64,000 bases of DNA from Panax quinquefolius (lineage: Eukaryota; Streptophyta; Magnoliopsida; Apiales; Araliaceae), in assembly GCA_020205615.1 (NCBI GenBank), contig JAINUW010000267.1, forward strand, positions 84,832 to 148,831, given 5' to 3'. The position numbers and the translations under genes were made by a program. Under the pieces are notes generated by a model that was not told the origin of the DNA, did no database searches, and saw only the letters and a program-made list of their open reading frames with translations. This document shows, piece by piece, positions 24,244-33,190 of the stretch (positions are counted from its first letter, which is position 1; each line of letters starts with the position of its first letter).

Positions 24244-24403
24244 ATGGCTCTCAGTGTGCAACCTGTACAGACTAGAATCAGTAATCAAAGAACAATTCAC
24301 CATATAGTTTGTCAAGAGGGAAACAGAGGTGGATCCTTACAGAATCAGCTTCTTAGCTGCAACCTTAGGGGAAGTCGGAAAGGTTTTTGTCCCAACATCT
24401 ATT
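24244..24403 (+). CDS. Candidate first exon, unknown host protein (weak)
   Basis: An ATG at 24244 opens a frame reading MALSVQPVQTRISNQRTIHH and ending C-P-N-I-Y at a strong splice donor (ATT|GTAAGTAC) at 24404. A TATA-like word (TTTATAAAG) is about 50 bp upstream. The N-terminus is rich in S, R, Q and poor in acids, as in organelle-targeting peptides, but that is inference. No further exon is found before the Copia solo LTR at 24699. On the other strand the same segment has an open stretch ending KVAAKKLIL and a stop, so the strand is not certain. Confidence 0.25.
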
Positions 24404-24693
24404 GTAAGTACACGTTAAAATTTTAAAATACATTATTGAAGCAATGTGATTTCTTTAGAGTCTAAAAAACTAATTTCCCCTTATATTAATGAAAATGCAA
24501 CTAGCTTCCAACAAAATGGGTGTCGTAGATTTTAGTTTCTCAATTCCAATAGATGTCATTCTTCACAGAGTTGCTTGTTATATACCTAATGAAAGACATA
24601 ACTCTTATGCAGAAAATGAGTATACATGACATAAAGATCAGAGTTCACAAAATCGAAACCAGACCCAAGCACAACAAAATGAGTTTTGAGCCA
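24404..24693. other. Possible intron or intergenic DNA before the Copia LTR
   Basis: AT-rich, no ORF or repeat recognised. Confidence 0.3.
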
Positions 24694-24698
24694 TGTTA
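24694..24698 (+). other. Target site duplication of solo LTR, left copy (TGTTA)
   Basis: TGTTA at 24694-24698 and again at 25815-25819 directly outside the TG...CA ends of the solo LTR. Confidence 0.85.
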
Positions 24699-25160
24699 TG
24701 TTGGAATTTGAGCCTAAATTAATGTGGGTATTATTAATTTATTTTAATGATTCCATACATTAATGTGTTTTACTTCATGAGTAGATTAAATTAAGTATTT
24801 GGAAGCTCAAATCCATAGAGTAATGAATGAGATATTAACTCCAAAGGTCACACTTGAAAGATAATAAATCGTATGGGAAAAACCAAATCACATGGGTTAG
24901 AAATTAAATAACTTATATGTTTATATCTGAGGAAAGTCTTTCTTAGGTTTGGGCCCCAAAGGCACCCCACTTTAATGGAAGGGAGAGGACCTAGCTAAGG
25001 CTAGGTTTGAACCATACGCATCAGCCGTCCGACTGGCTCGGGCTCGAGCTCGGGCTCAAATGGGTCCAGGTCTGTATATAATTTTTAGACAAAATTTATT
25101 TAAATTTTTAATTAAAATTTATTTAAATTTTATTTATTTAATTCTATTATTCAAAAGCGT

Positions 25161-25394
25161 ATGTCGTTTTGAAAAGTTGTATTTATTATATTATCAAAAG
25201 CTATGTCGTTTTGAGAAAGCGATATCTGTAAGGTTGAGCAGGCTACCCTAAACTACGTCGTTTTTGTCGGCGCCTTTTCTTCTAAGCCTAAAACTACGTA
25301 GTTTTGGTTCTTAACACTTAAACTACGTCATTTTAATAAACTAGAATAGATGCGCTTTATTACAGTAAATGGTCAAAACTACGTCGTTTTGACC
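25161..25394 (+). promoter_or_regulatory. Cluster of ACGTCGTTTT motifs in the solo LTR
   Basis: Six copies of ACTACGTCGTTTTG or close variants: about 25161, 25203, 25253, 25291, 25321 and 25376. The last lies in a perfect inverted repeat with arms GGTCAAAAC (25371-25379) and GTTTTGACC (25386-25394). All are upstream of the TATA box. ACGT-core elements are classic bZIP sites, so an enhancer role is plausible but inferred. Confidence 0.5.
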
Positions 25395-25474
25395 AATGAT
25401 ACAAAAAAATACCTTTTCAAGAGGCACCCCATGCCTTTTAGGGGTGATATGCAGTCGAAGGGTCACCAACCCTC

Positions 25475-25484
25475 CTATAAATAG
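25475..25484 (+). promoter_or_regulatory. TATA box of the solo LTR
   Basis: CTATAAATAG in the context CCTCCTATAAATAGATGGG, 80 bp after the last ACGT motif. Confidence 0.65.
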
Positions 25485-25819
25485 ATGGGAGGGCGACCTT
25501 CATTTCCATCGAATTTTCTCAAGCATTCTAGTCTTCTAAAGCATTCTAGCATATAGTTTCCTCATCAGTTTCCTTAGTGTTTTTGAGAGAGAGTTAGAGC
25601 ATTTCTTTTTGGTTCGTTGTGTATACCTTTTGTAGTGATGCTAAGGTATACGAAGTCATTGTATCCTGGGAGACAAGTGCTATCAACTCTGAGCACCATA
25701 CAGAGGGCATAATTGTCTTAAGATCATAGTACCAAGTACTAACCTTGACAAATTACTTTCTACAAGATAAGTTATATAAATATATATATAATTTCCTTTA
25801 AGTTTTTACTAACATGTTA

Positions 25820-26162
25820 TCTTGCTTAAAAGCGATGTCACCACCTTAACACAATCAAGAATTTGATACATACTACTCCATTACTCTTTGGCGAAACTTA
25901 AGTAAAAATAAATATTCCACCTCGAGAAAGATAAATCTTAAAAACTAAAAGGGTTCAAATCACAAAGCAACTTAAGTAGCTAATTAGATGGAAAACATAC
26001 CTCTTCAATCTCGCCATCTTCAATCTACGTGTTGAAAGTAAATAACAAACTCTAATGTAACAAATTCTCTAGATCTTCACGTAAAAGCGGTCTTTGTCCA
26101 ATCAGCAGGAATGGAACAAAAAAAAATCCACCTTTTTGTTACTATTTCCCTTTATACCGAGA
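25820..26162. other. Host-like DNA between solo LTR and truncated LTR
   Basis: No ORF and no recognised repeat. The junction to the truncated family A LTR is at about 26163 (AAATTTTCTC followed by TATCTATATCCAC). Confidence 0.4.
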
Positions 26163-26939
26163 TAAATTTTCTCTATCTATATCCACATAAAATCAATATT
26201 TTCCTCATCATATAAATCAATAATTAATTATTCACAAATAATATTTGAGAATCACAATATTGACAACGAGGCAGGTTCCGGAAAGATGGGGCTTTCGATA
26301 AGAATTTCTTCTTCTTGGTAGCGCAATTAGGTGACCAAACCTCTCCTTAGACAGAACTTTCTAGACATTGCCAATAATGTTATCTAATAATATTATTCGG
26401 ATAATATGAATTATTAGCTTCGATAATGAAAAATCACGTGTAATGACAATTATTGAAACAACAAACAATATAAAATATCAACGCAGTAATTATTAACTCA
26501 ATAAAATAAAATCTTGAGCGGTAATTATTTGTAACCATTATTGAGTAGTGCCTTGATAATTGGTGCAATACTGGTGTCGTGACAACAGCGTATTCTTGTG
26601 TTTTAACCAGGGTATTCCAATAGTGTTAACGGTAACAACTACTGTAGTTATTTTTAAACAACTTATATTTGTCGTTTTCTTCATCCAATCGCTTTCAGTT
26701 ATGGGGCCCACACATGGTCGCTGCTTGTAAATACGAATATTCTAGACCATATGCGAATATTCCACGACCAAACGAATATTCCCAAACAACAATGAATATT
26801 TTATAACCACTTGCTTATTTTGAAATATTTGCGTATTTAACCCTTAACTATCCACATTAATCAAATCAACCCCTTACTATTTCAAAATAATAAATAAAAG
26901 AAATTCCTTTTTATTTAAAAAAAATTTGAGATCTTCACA
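26163..26939 (-). repeat. E5 right LTR, truncated (777 bp)
   Basis: Aligns with about 20806-21597 of the left LTR (TCTATATCCACATAAAATC to the terminus). The other 2 kb, including TATA, 14-bp array and hairpins, is missing. It ends ATCTTCACA, followed by target duplication ACAAT. Confidence 0.85.
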
Positions 26940-26944
26940 ACAAT
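26940..26944 (+). other. Target site duplication of E5, right copy (ACAAT)
   Basis: Second copy of ACAAT; the family B LTR resumes with GATATAAGAATTC. Confidence 0.9.
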
Positions 26945-28308
26945 GATATAAGAATTCAATAAAACAAGTTCAAGAATTATTTTATCCGAGAATTATTAAC
27001 GTCAAATTATCAACACGACAATCTTGTTTTGTAGAGTAAAATTCAAGAATGATCGGAAGAATATTTTCATGAAAGAATCTTTGGATGAAACGCAAATATC
27101 GAGGATATTCCACTAATTTCATGGAGTATAGAAGTCAAAGTTTTTAACTTATTTGGGTATAATAAAGAATGGAATAACAAAAGAAATCACCGTGCATGCG
27201 ATAGACCCTTGCAGACGAGTTATTCAGCGAGAATAATAAATAACGGAACGGGTCGGTGAAATTCACACAAGCGAGGATGTTCCAAGCGAGAATAATAAAG
27301 ATGGAACCCGATTCGATTGTCAAACACACGGATAGGATATTCAAACAGAATGATAAAGAGCGGAACCAAGTCCGGTGTAAAACACATGAGCAGGATGTTC
27401 AACGAATAATAAAGCGGAACCGAAGTCCGGTGTAAAACACATGAGCGAGGATGTTCCAACAAAATAATAAAAAAGCGGAACCGGTCCGGTGTAAAACACA
27501 CGAGCAGGATGTTCCAATGAGAATAATAGAAGAATGTCACCAAGTATAGGGTAAACCACGTATCTGAGGATATTCAATGAGAATAATAAGCAATGGAATA
27601 ACAATGATTCTCTTCATGAATAAGAAAGAATAACACCCTTACATTTGGTAGGAGATTGAATCTGCAGGAGTGTAGTAACAAAATACTCTTCTTCTTTCTC
27701 TCTTATTCTCTCTATACTTTCTCTCTCTATAGCTTGAATGAATTCGTGAAAATAATGAAGCCCTAGGCCTCTATTTATAGAAGATTTCTAGCTTAGCACA
27801 CTTAGTGTGAAAAGGCGAGTGGCTTAACGACTAATGATGTGAAAAGAAAAGTGGTTTGGCGCTTTGTAATGTGAAGCGACAAGTGGTTCGGACGCTGCGT
27901 AATGTGAAACGACAAGTGGTTGACGTCTGGTAAAGGTAATTACTATTAACGAAGGTAAATACTATTGACGAAGGTAAATATTTATTCACAAGGGTAATTC
28001 TTTATTGTGTGAAGGTAATTACTTATTGAAGAAGGTAAATACTATTCACAAGGGTAATTACTATTGACAAAGGTAATTACTATTGACGAAGGTAAATACT
28101 ATTCACGAGGGTAATTACTATTGTGAAGGTAATTCTTATTGACGAAGGTAAATACTATTGACGAAGAGACTCTTAGATGATTACATATGAGCCCCCGTAA
28201 AATAATCAAACTTACCACAAATCATTTTTTTTTCATCAACACATATTTAATCTTTCAACAATTATTAACCATTTATAACTTGTCGTCTCAATTATTGATT
28301 TAATTACA
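26945..28308 (-). repeat. E4 5' LTR, second part, with internal deletion
   Basis: Continues the family B LTR: about 60-bp array (27195-27600), TATA on the minus strand at 27771-27780, twelve 19-bp units (about 27940-28165). After ATTGATTTAAT at 28304 about 480 bp present in the 3' LTR (12600-13080) are missing, yet the terminal TACA and target duplication ACATT follow. Confidence 0.85.
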
Positions 28309-28313
28309 ACATT
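28309..28313 (+). other. Target site duplication of E4, right copy (ACATT)
   Basis: ACATT directly after the E4 terminus; the E3 LTR resumes with ATTGACAATGTCTAG. Confidence 0.9.
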
Positions 28314-29080
28314 ATTGACAATGTCTAGAAAGTTACATCTAAGGAGAGGTTTGGTCACTAATTTGCGCTTGATAAGGAGAAATTCTTATTGGAAAGCCCC
28401 TCTTTCACAGGAAGCTACACGGTTGTCGATAATGTGATTACGTAATATTATTTGTGAATAATTAATTATTGATTTATATGATGAGGAAAATATTGATTTT
28501 ATGTGGATATAGATGGAAAATTTTAAAATGACAATTGTTGAAAATTAATATTTTATCTTTTTACGATAAAATAATTCATTTAAATATATTATTTTAATAA
28601 TATATTAGCTTGGTGATATTTTATAATGAATGTGGGATATATGAGTATATGAGGAGGAAGAGTATTTTTTGTTGCAATAAATGTTTAAAACATGTTAAAC
28701 ATGTTGGTGGACCCCATTTCTTGTTGAAATTTGATTATAGCGTGTAAAATTATCCGTATGTGAATTTGGTCAATTTACATTTGGAATTTGGAAAAACTTT
28801 CTTCTGCAAAGTTGTAGAGAATTGAATTTCCTATAAAAGTCGTGAGATTGAATTTTACGATAAAATGGATATTTATTATGAATTATTGAAGTTAAAATTA
28901 GAAATAATTGATTTTTGGAAGTTTTATTTATTTTTATTAATAAAAACGTTTTTTATATGTTGTGGGCATATTTAACATGTGCATGGTGGCTGAATTCAGA
29001 TTCAAGATGTGGGCGTATGAATTTTGTTTATATATAATATTATTATATTCAATTTTACTACTTTGGTGTTCTAGCGATTT

Positions 29081-29090
29081 CTATAAATAG
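29081..29090 (+). promoter_or_regulatory. TATA box of E3 5' LTR
   Basis: CTATAAATAG followed by GGTCTTGGGTTAGAATTG, a block conserved in most family A LTRs: 34546 (E3 3'), 39858 and 54263 (E7), 62712 (E6 3'), and on the minus strand 173, 6853 and 20229. E8 LTRs (43300, 49156) have a variant context. Confidence 0.7.
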
Positions 29091-29814
29091 GGTCTTGGGT
29101 TAGAATTGAAAATCACACGGCTGAAGTTTTCTCTCTCTATATTATCGAGCGTATTCTTGTGAGTATTTTGAGTATACTTTGAGTATTGCTATACGGTGTA
29201 AGTTCAAGTCATGCTTTATATCAAGGTGTTTGACTAGAAATCTTGTCTTTCGAGGTAAGGGATGTTATTTTCTTCTCAAATGATATTATTTCTTGATATC
29301 ATTATCTTTGAAATATTAGTTGGAACTTTTTATCAAATTTAGAACTTTTTTTATGTCGGGTTACTAGTTCTTATTCACGAGTTCTTATTCACGATTCTTC
29401 TTATTCATGAGATTCTTATTCATGAGTTCTTATCATGATTCTTATTCACGAGTCTTTATTATTAAGTAGAAGCGTGAAGATGTTTTTTGTGAAATTTCTA
29501 TCTTTTGGTGTCGGAGTTACTATTCACGTATATGGCCTTTATTCACGTATCTGACCTTTATTCACGAATCGACCTTATTCATAGAAAAATGAAATTTCTT
29601 CTTTTTCGTCCAAAATATCTATTATGGATACTAGCTTTGATTGTATCCATGTTTTGATCATTCTTGAATTTTACTTGATATGATTATTTATGAAGTATTT
29701 TTGAACTTCGGATTGTTTAAAATGCGAATCCATAATACTTGTTCTTTTGTTTCCTTTGGATTCGTTTTCTTTGAAATATTTTTCATCATCCTCGGTCTAA
29801 ATGATGATATTCTT

Positions 29815-30005
29815 GAATATCTTTGGCACGTAGTGCAAAGATGAATGATTTCTTGATGAATATCTTTGGCCCGTAGTGCAAAGATGAGCAGTGTTGAGAT
29901 GAATATATAGGTGATGAATATCTTTGGCCCGTAGTGCAAAGATGAGCAGTGTTGAGATGAACATGACCAGTGATGAATATCTTTGGCTGTAGTGCAAAGA
30001 TGAAT
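29815..30005 (+). repeat. Hairpin array in E3 5' LTR
   Basis: Four units spaced about 50-60 bp, each with arms ATCTTTG and CAAAGAT around a loop of about 9-12 nt (G-C-C-C-G-T-A-G-T-G type), separated by GAGCAGTGTTGAGATGAAC spacers. The array lies about 0.75 kb downstream of the TATA box and would be in the transcript. Confidence 0.8.
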
Positions 30006-30562
30006 ATTTGATTCGAGATATATATTGATTGATGTTACGAGGATAAAATATCGACGATGAACTTTTAAATTCATATATAGAAGATAGTAGTTTGCATTTC
30101 TCTACTTAACTCTTCTAATGAATTATTATTTTCATTGCGATTATTGATTTAAAAGCGGTTGTCTATTGTATTCTATTAGATTTTTTTCCTGTTGGAGACT
30201 AACGATAATTTGTTGTATATTATCTTAGTCGTAATATTCTTTCTTGGGCTAGTTGAGCTCACCCTTTTCCTTTTGTTCCATTTTTTTCTTCTCGGGGAGG
30301 CGAGAATGTAGCGAAGTCTTAGTCGGGGTATGGAATGAAGGTTCTAGAGAGAGTTGTTTAGTAGTCCTCACCATTTTGTAAAATAATGTATCAATAATTA
30401 TGATGGGGATTTATTTGCGTGTGGATATTATACAGATGGCAATATCGTATTTAAACTCACAGTTTATATGTTGTAATAATAAAGTTGTAGTTATTTACGT
30501 ACCATGTATTTGGCGACTCGAGAATGGGTTGGATGGAATGGACCTATTTTGGGGCGTCACGG

Positions 30563-30577
30563 TTGGTATCGAGCTTA
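30563..30577 (+). other. Primer binding site of E3
   Basis: TTGGTATCGAGCTTA just after the LTR terminus; same form without AG as in E1 and E4. Confidence 0.75.
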
Positions 30578-31450
30578 GGGATATGATCTCTGGCGGAGAT
30601 GGGGAATAGAACTAGGAGGAGAGGCGAGTAAATCCTTCGCTAGTGTGTCTACTAAGCTTATTTGTTGGTTGGTAATAATATAGGGGTATTATGTGATTTG
30701 TTAATTTATTTAATTAACCCTTGTTTTATGATAGTTTTTAAGAATGCATTGCTTTGAGAGCGTTAATGATGGAGTGAATGAGATCGTGGAGACACCTCTA
30801 ATCCATGACGGGATAATGTGATGTCGGTGAAGAAGGAATTAGAGATATCCGTGTGGTGAGTGAAGAATTGATAGTTTACGAGATAGTCATGAGGTAGTGG
30901 TGAGAGTGAGGAAGAAGAGGAAGAAGAGGTACTGAAGAGAGTTTATTAGAGGTATTTTATGATCAAAATGTAGAATTGCAAAATCGTATTCATGAGTTAG
31001 AAGAAGCGAAATTTGAAGAATTGCGAGGCGATCGTGGAGCAAAAGGATCTGACGATTCAAGCTTATGTTACCGATATGTGATGCTTGAGCGAAGCACTCT
31101 TTGGCGAGTATAAGATGATAAAATTTGGAATCTGGTGAAAGAAGAAATAAGCGAGCAGTGAGAATGAGTGATGCGTGGGTAAAAAGCATACGGCGTTGAT
31201 ATTATGGAAAGAGATGTCAATCTAAAAAAAGAAGATTTAACGATGCGGGAAGGCGTCGGCGTGACATCGACCACCAACAACAAATTTTAGGGGAAGAGCG
31301 ATCGCCCGGTTAGATCACTCTGAGATCACGGAGAGGAGGGACATATAAGGTCAAAGCTGTTCAAAGCCTTCAAGGTATGTTTTAGTTGTGGAAAAGATGG
31401 TCGCATAGCTCGATTTTATCTATATAGCGAAATCAAGTCCGGTTGGGACG
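30578..31450 (+). pseudogene. E3 gag-position region with coiled-coil ORF and zinc knuckle
   Basis: The leader and a degenerate gag start (TTTTATGATAGTTTTTAAG near 30723) resemble other copies. The central gag core (FKG...W...IF.VLGC...WW) is absent. Instead there is an open stretch of about 68 codons at 30907-31110 with VELQNRIHELEEAKFEELRG, a clear heptad-like coiled coil preceded by basic/acidic runs. At about 31376-31420 a zinc knuckle reads CFSCGKDGRIARFY, with His replaced by Arg and the last Cys by Tyr. This may be a different gag N-terminus or a captured sequence; function unknown. Confidence 0.55.
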
Positions 31451-31499
31451 TTGGCACGAGCGGATCTGAGAAAAGTCGAAAGTCGGCGATTCTTTGGAA

Positions 31500-32040
31500 G
31501 GCGTTTTTCGTGACTTCTCAAAAAGTGAGTAAACGACGAAGTTAGCGGGTTAGTTAATTATAAATTCTTGTGAAGTTTATACCTTACTGAATCTGGGTTC
31601 TACCCATTCTTTTATCTCTCTTGCTTGCGCTCAGCGTTTGAACTTGACTACGGAGAAATTAGACTTTGACTGTTATGGAGACTCAGTTAGGAGAAACTTT
31701 CATTACATCCGTTGTTTAGAAATCTTGCTTGATTAGGTTGGCTTTATCACATTACACATTAACCTTATTTCTATAGAGATATTTGCTTTTGATGTGATTT
31801 TAAGGTTAACTACTCATCATGCCAAAATTGATTGCTTTACGTAAGGTTGTTAGTTTTCATATTCTAAGCAACTTTGTTATTGAATTCAAGCAATCAAACC
31901 ATTGTAGTCAAACATTTTCATATCAAGCCATGAAGTCATTCGTTTATTACGGATGTCAAGTTTTCTTAGTCCGTGTTATGGATTTGAATAAAGACACGTC
32001 GATTTGAATAATATTCTGTTGTTATTTATTTTTCTGACGT
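31500..32040 (+). pseudogene. E3 aspartic protease remnant
   Basis: Colinear with the protease of E1 and E8. The active-site position reads L-L-N-L-G-S-T (CTTACTGAATCTGGGTTC near 31585), so the catalytic Asp is lost. Later blocks include LNLT.EKLDFD and YQAMKSFVYYGCQ (31819-32007). Broken by stop codons and frameshifts. Confidence 0.75.
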
Positions 32041-32159
32041 ATTTCTGAAGAATTTCTTGGTTTACTCCCAAAGGCGATATTAAATTTTGTATCGACTTTG
32101 AACGGTACAAAACTCATTTCTAAAATCTCATATCGAATGGCTCTATTGAACTTGAGGAG

Positions 32160-32335
32160 TTAAAAATTCAACTATAGAATTTGGTACTTGAGCCTTTATC
32201 TGGTGACTTCTTTTGTGGAAATGCAAAGCGAGACTCTCGTAGGGGACACACCGTTAGATGCGATAGTAAAGCGATAGGTGTCATTGTAGCGTCTTATCAA
32301 GGTTGGGATATGAGTCGCGATTGAGAACAACCTAA
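32160..32335 (+). other. Filler replacing RT core in E3
   Basis: Same sequence as in E1, E7 and E8, starting after GAGTTAAAAATTCAAC and ending before the ACAACCTAAGTC block. No RT motif is present. Confidence 0.7.
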
Positions 32336-32820
32336 GTCGGTAATCGAAATCGTAGCTTTCTAGGCTTAGTTGGTTATTATCGGAGATTCGTTGAAGGATA
32401 TTCTCGAATCGCTATTCCATTAACGCGGTGGTGACTCGTAGAGATACAAAATTGAATGGAAGCGAGGAATGTGGGAAGAGCTTGAAGAACTCGAGAGGAG
32501 ACTCATTTAAATACGTGTTACGACCATGCCATCTGGAAAAGCGAGCGTGGTGGCGGCGTGTTGAGTAGAAGATTGTATCTGAAATCTGATGCGATATTAT
32601 CAAAGACTCATTTCATATAATTTACAAATAATAGAGATGGAGATGAAAACTCTAGGTACCCAGCGTGATGATATATGAGTATAATCGACTTTAATCGATA
32701 AAGTTAAAATTTATTGAGCTACACCGCGGGGTGATGAATTTGAAGAAGGAGGTGCGAAGTTGTTATTTCAAAAGCGAGAATCGGTGAGGTGAGGAAAGCT
32801 CGAACCTTGATTTATTAATC
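32336..32820 (+). pseudogene. E3 RNase H edge motifs, integrase core missing
   Basis: LVGYYR.F.EGYSRIAIPL region at about 32365-32425, W.EECG..LEELERRL near 32455-32505, then a jump to HAIWKSERG, the frameshifted YHLGKANVV.ALSRR block, at about 32522-32575. A short N-terminal integrase leader (32690-32790) is followed directly by the integrase C-terminal block at about 32810. The zinc-binding and D-D-E regions are absent. Confidence 0.7.
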
Positions 32821-33178
32821 CATTTGAAATTCTCGATCGAATAGGAATTGTGGCCTATAGACTCGTTTTCTTGCCAAAGTATGGCGTGTTCATAGCGTTT
32901 TTCACGTATCGATGTTACGTAAATATGTGGACGACTCGAACCACGTCATTGAGTTAGAAGCCGGACGAGATAGTGAAGACTTAACGTCTGAGGAGGTACT
33001 GTCAAGATCTTGGATAGGAAAGAACATGTCCTATGTCTGAGGTTATACCACAAGTTAAAGTTTTGTGGAGAAACCATGCTATTGAGGAAATGACACGGGA
33101 GTTGGAAGCGAAATGAAAGCGAGGTATTCTCATCTTTTGAAACACAGTGCGTCGTCGATTTCGAGGACGAAATTTCAT
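32821..33178 (+). pseudogene. E3 integrase C-terminus and chromodomain-like tail
   Basis: I..FEILDRIGIVAYRL-type block at about 32820-32870 (frameshifted), VF..FFT then NHVIELE near 32935-32965, VLSRSWIGKNMSY near 32995-33030, VKVLWRNHAIEEMTRELE near 33055-33105, then the final residues before the polypurine tract. The best preserved chromodomain-like end in the window, but with frameshifts. Confidence 0.7.
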
Positions 33179-33190
33179 AAGGAGGGAGGT
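33179..33190 (+). other. Polypurine tract of E3
   Basis: AAGGAGGGAGGT immediately before TGTAAGACCCC at 33191. Confidence 0.85.

Larger units (their letters stand above)
24699..25814 (+). mobile_element. Solo LTR, probably Ty1/copia type (1116 bp)
   Basis: TGTTGGAATTTGAGCC start and ACTAACA end, exact 5-bp target duplication TGTTA on both sides, no internal domain: a solo LTR left by recombination between two LTRs. The TGTTGGAA start is common in Copia LTRs; the superfamily is inferred from that only. A TATA box is at 25475-25484, about 330 bp before the end. The body carries six ACGTCGTTTT-like motifs. The clean duplication suggests a fairly recent insertion into the E5 interior. Confidence 0.8.
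18753..26939 (-). mobile_element. E5: composite insert with family A LTR ends and non-element interior
   Basis: Bounded by TGTGACTCCCC (18753) and ATCTTCACA (26939), the two termini of reverse family A LTRs, with matching ACAAT on both sides. The left end is a full LTR (18753-21597). The right end is only the last 777 bp of an LTR (26163-26939). Between them are 4.5 kb without primer site, polypurine tract, gag or pol. The interior is less repetitive and carries normal CAG/CTG density. It could be a captured genomic segment in a large retrotransposon derivative, a product of recombination between two elements, or an assembly join. Confidence 0.65.
10413..28308 (-). mobile_element. E4: family B chromovirus, most complete element
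   Basis: Minus-strand element inserted in the 5' LTR of E3, with target duplication ACATT on both sides. Order from right to left: 5' LTR (17929-18752 plus 26945-28308, split by insert E5), primer site, gag, protease with intact D-T-G, RT with F-I-D-D, RNase H, integrase, chromodomain-like tail, polypurine tract, 3' LTR (10413-13084). The internal region is 4.84 kb, the normal size for this clade. Frames are broken in gag and integrase, but the RT core is clean over 450 bp. It could be a degenerate relative of the autonomous partner of the defective elements. Confidence 0.9.
28314..30561 (+). repeat. E3 5' LTR, second part
   Basis: Forward family A LTR from the block ATTGACAATGTCTAGAAAG to GGGGCGTCACG. 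TATA at 29081-29090, 14-bp array of TTATTCACGAG type at about 29365-29465, four hairpin units at about 29815-30005, and the terminus at about 30561. Together with 9826-10412 the LTR is about 2.84 kb. Confidence 0.9.

Noticed and set aside
27144..27604. Repeated hydrophobic open frames on the minus strand (CFTP, LFIILLEHP units)
   Set aside because: Same repeat array in the other E4 LTR; not a membrane protein.
29688..30074. 128-codon minus-strand frame with repeated SSLHY and KIFI units, and similar frames in other LTRs
   Set aside because: Produced by the hairpin array; the periodic peptide follows DNA repeats and lies antisense to the LTR transcript.
30887..31189. 100-codon minus-strand frame in E3
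   Set aside because: Antisense of the coiled-coil stretch; composition rich in Leu/Ile as expected from complementing Glu/Lys codons.
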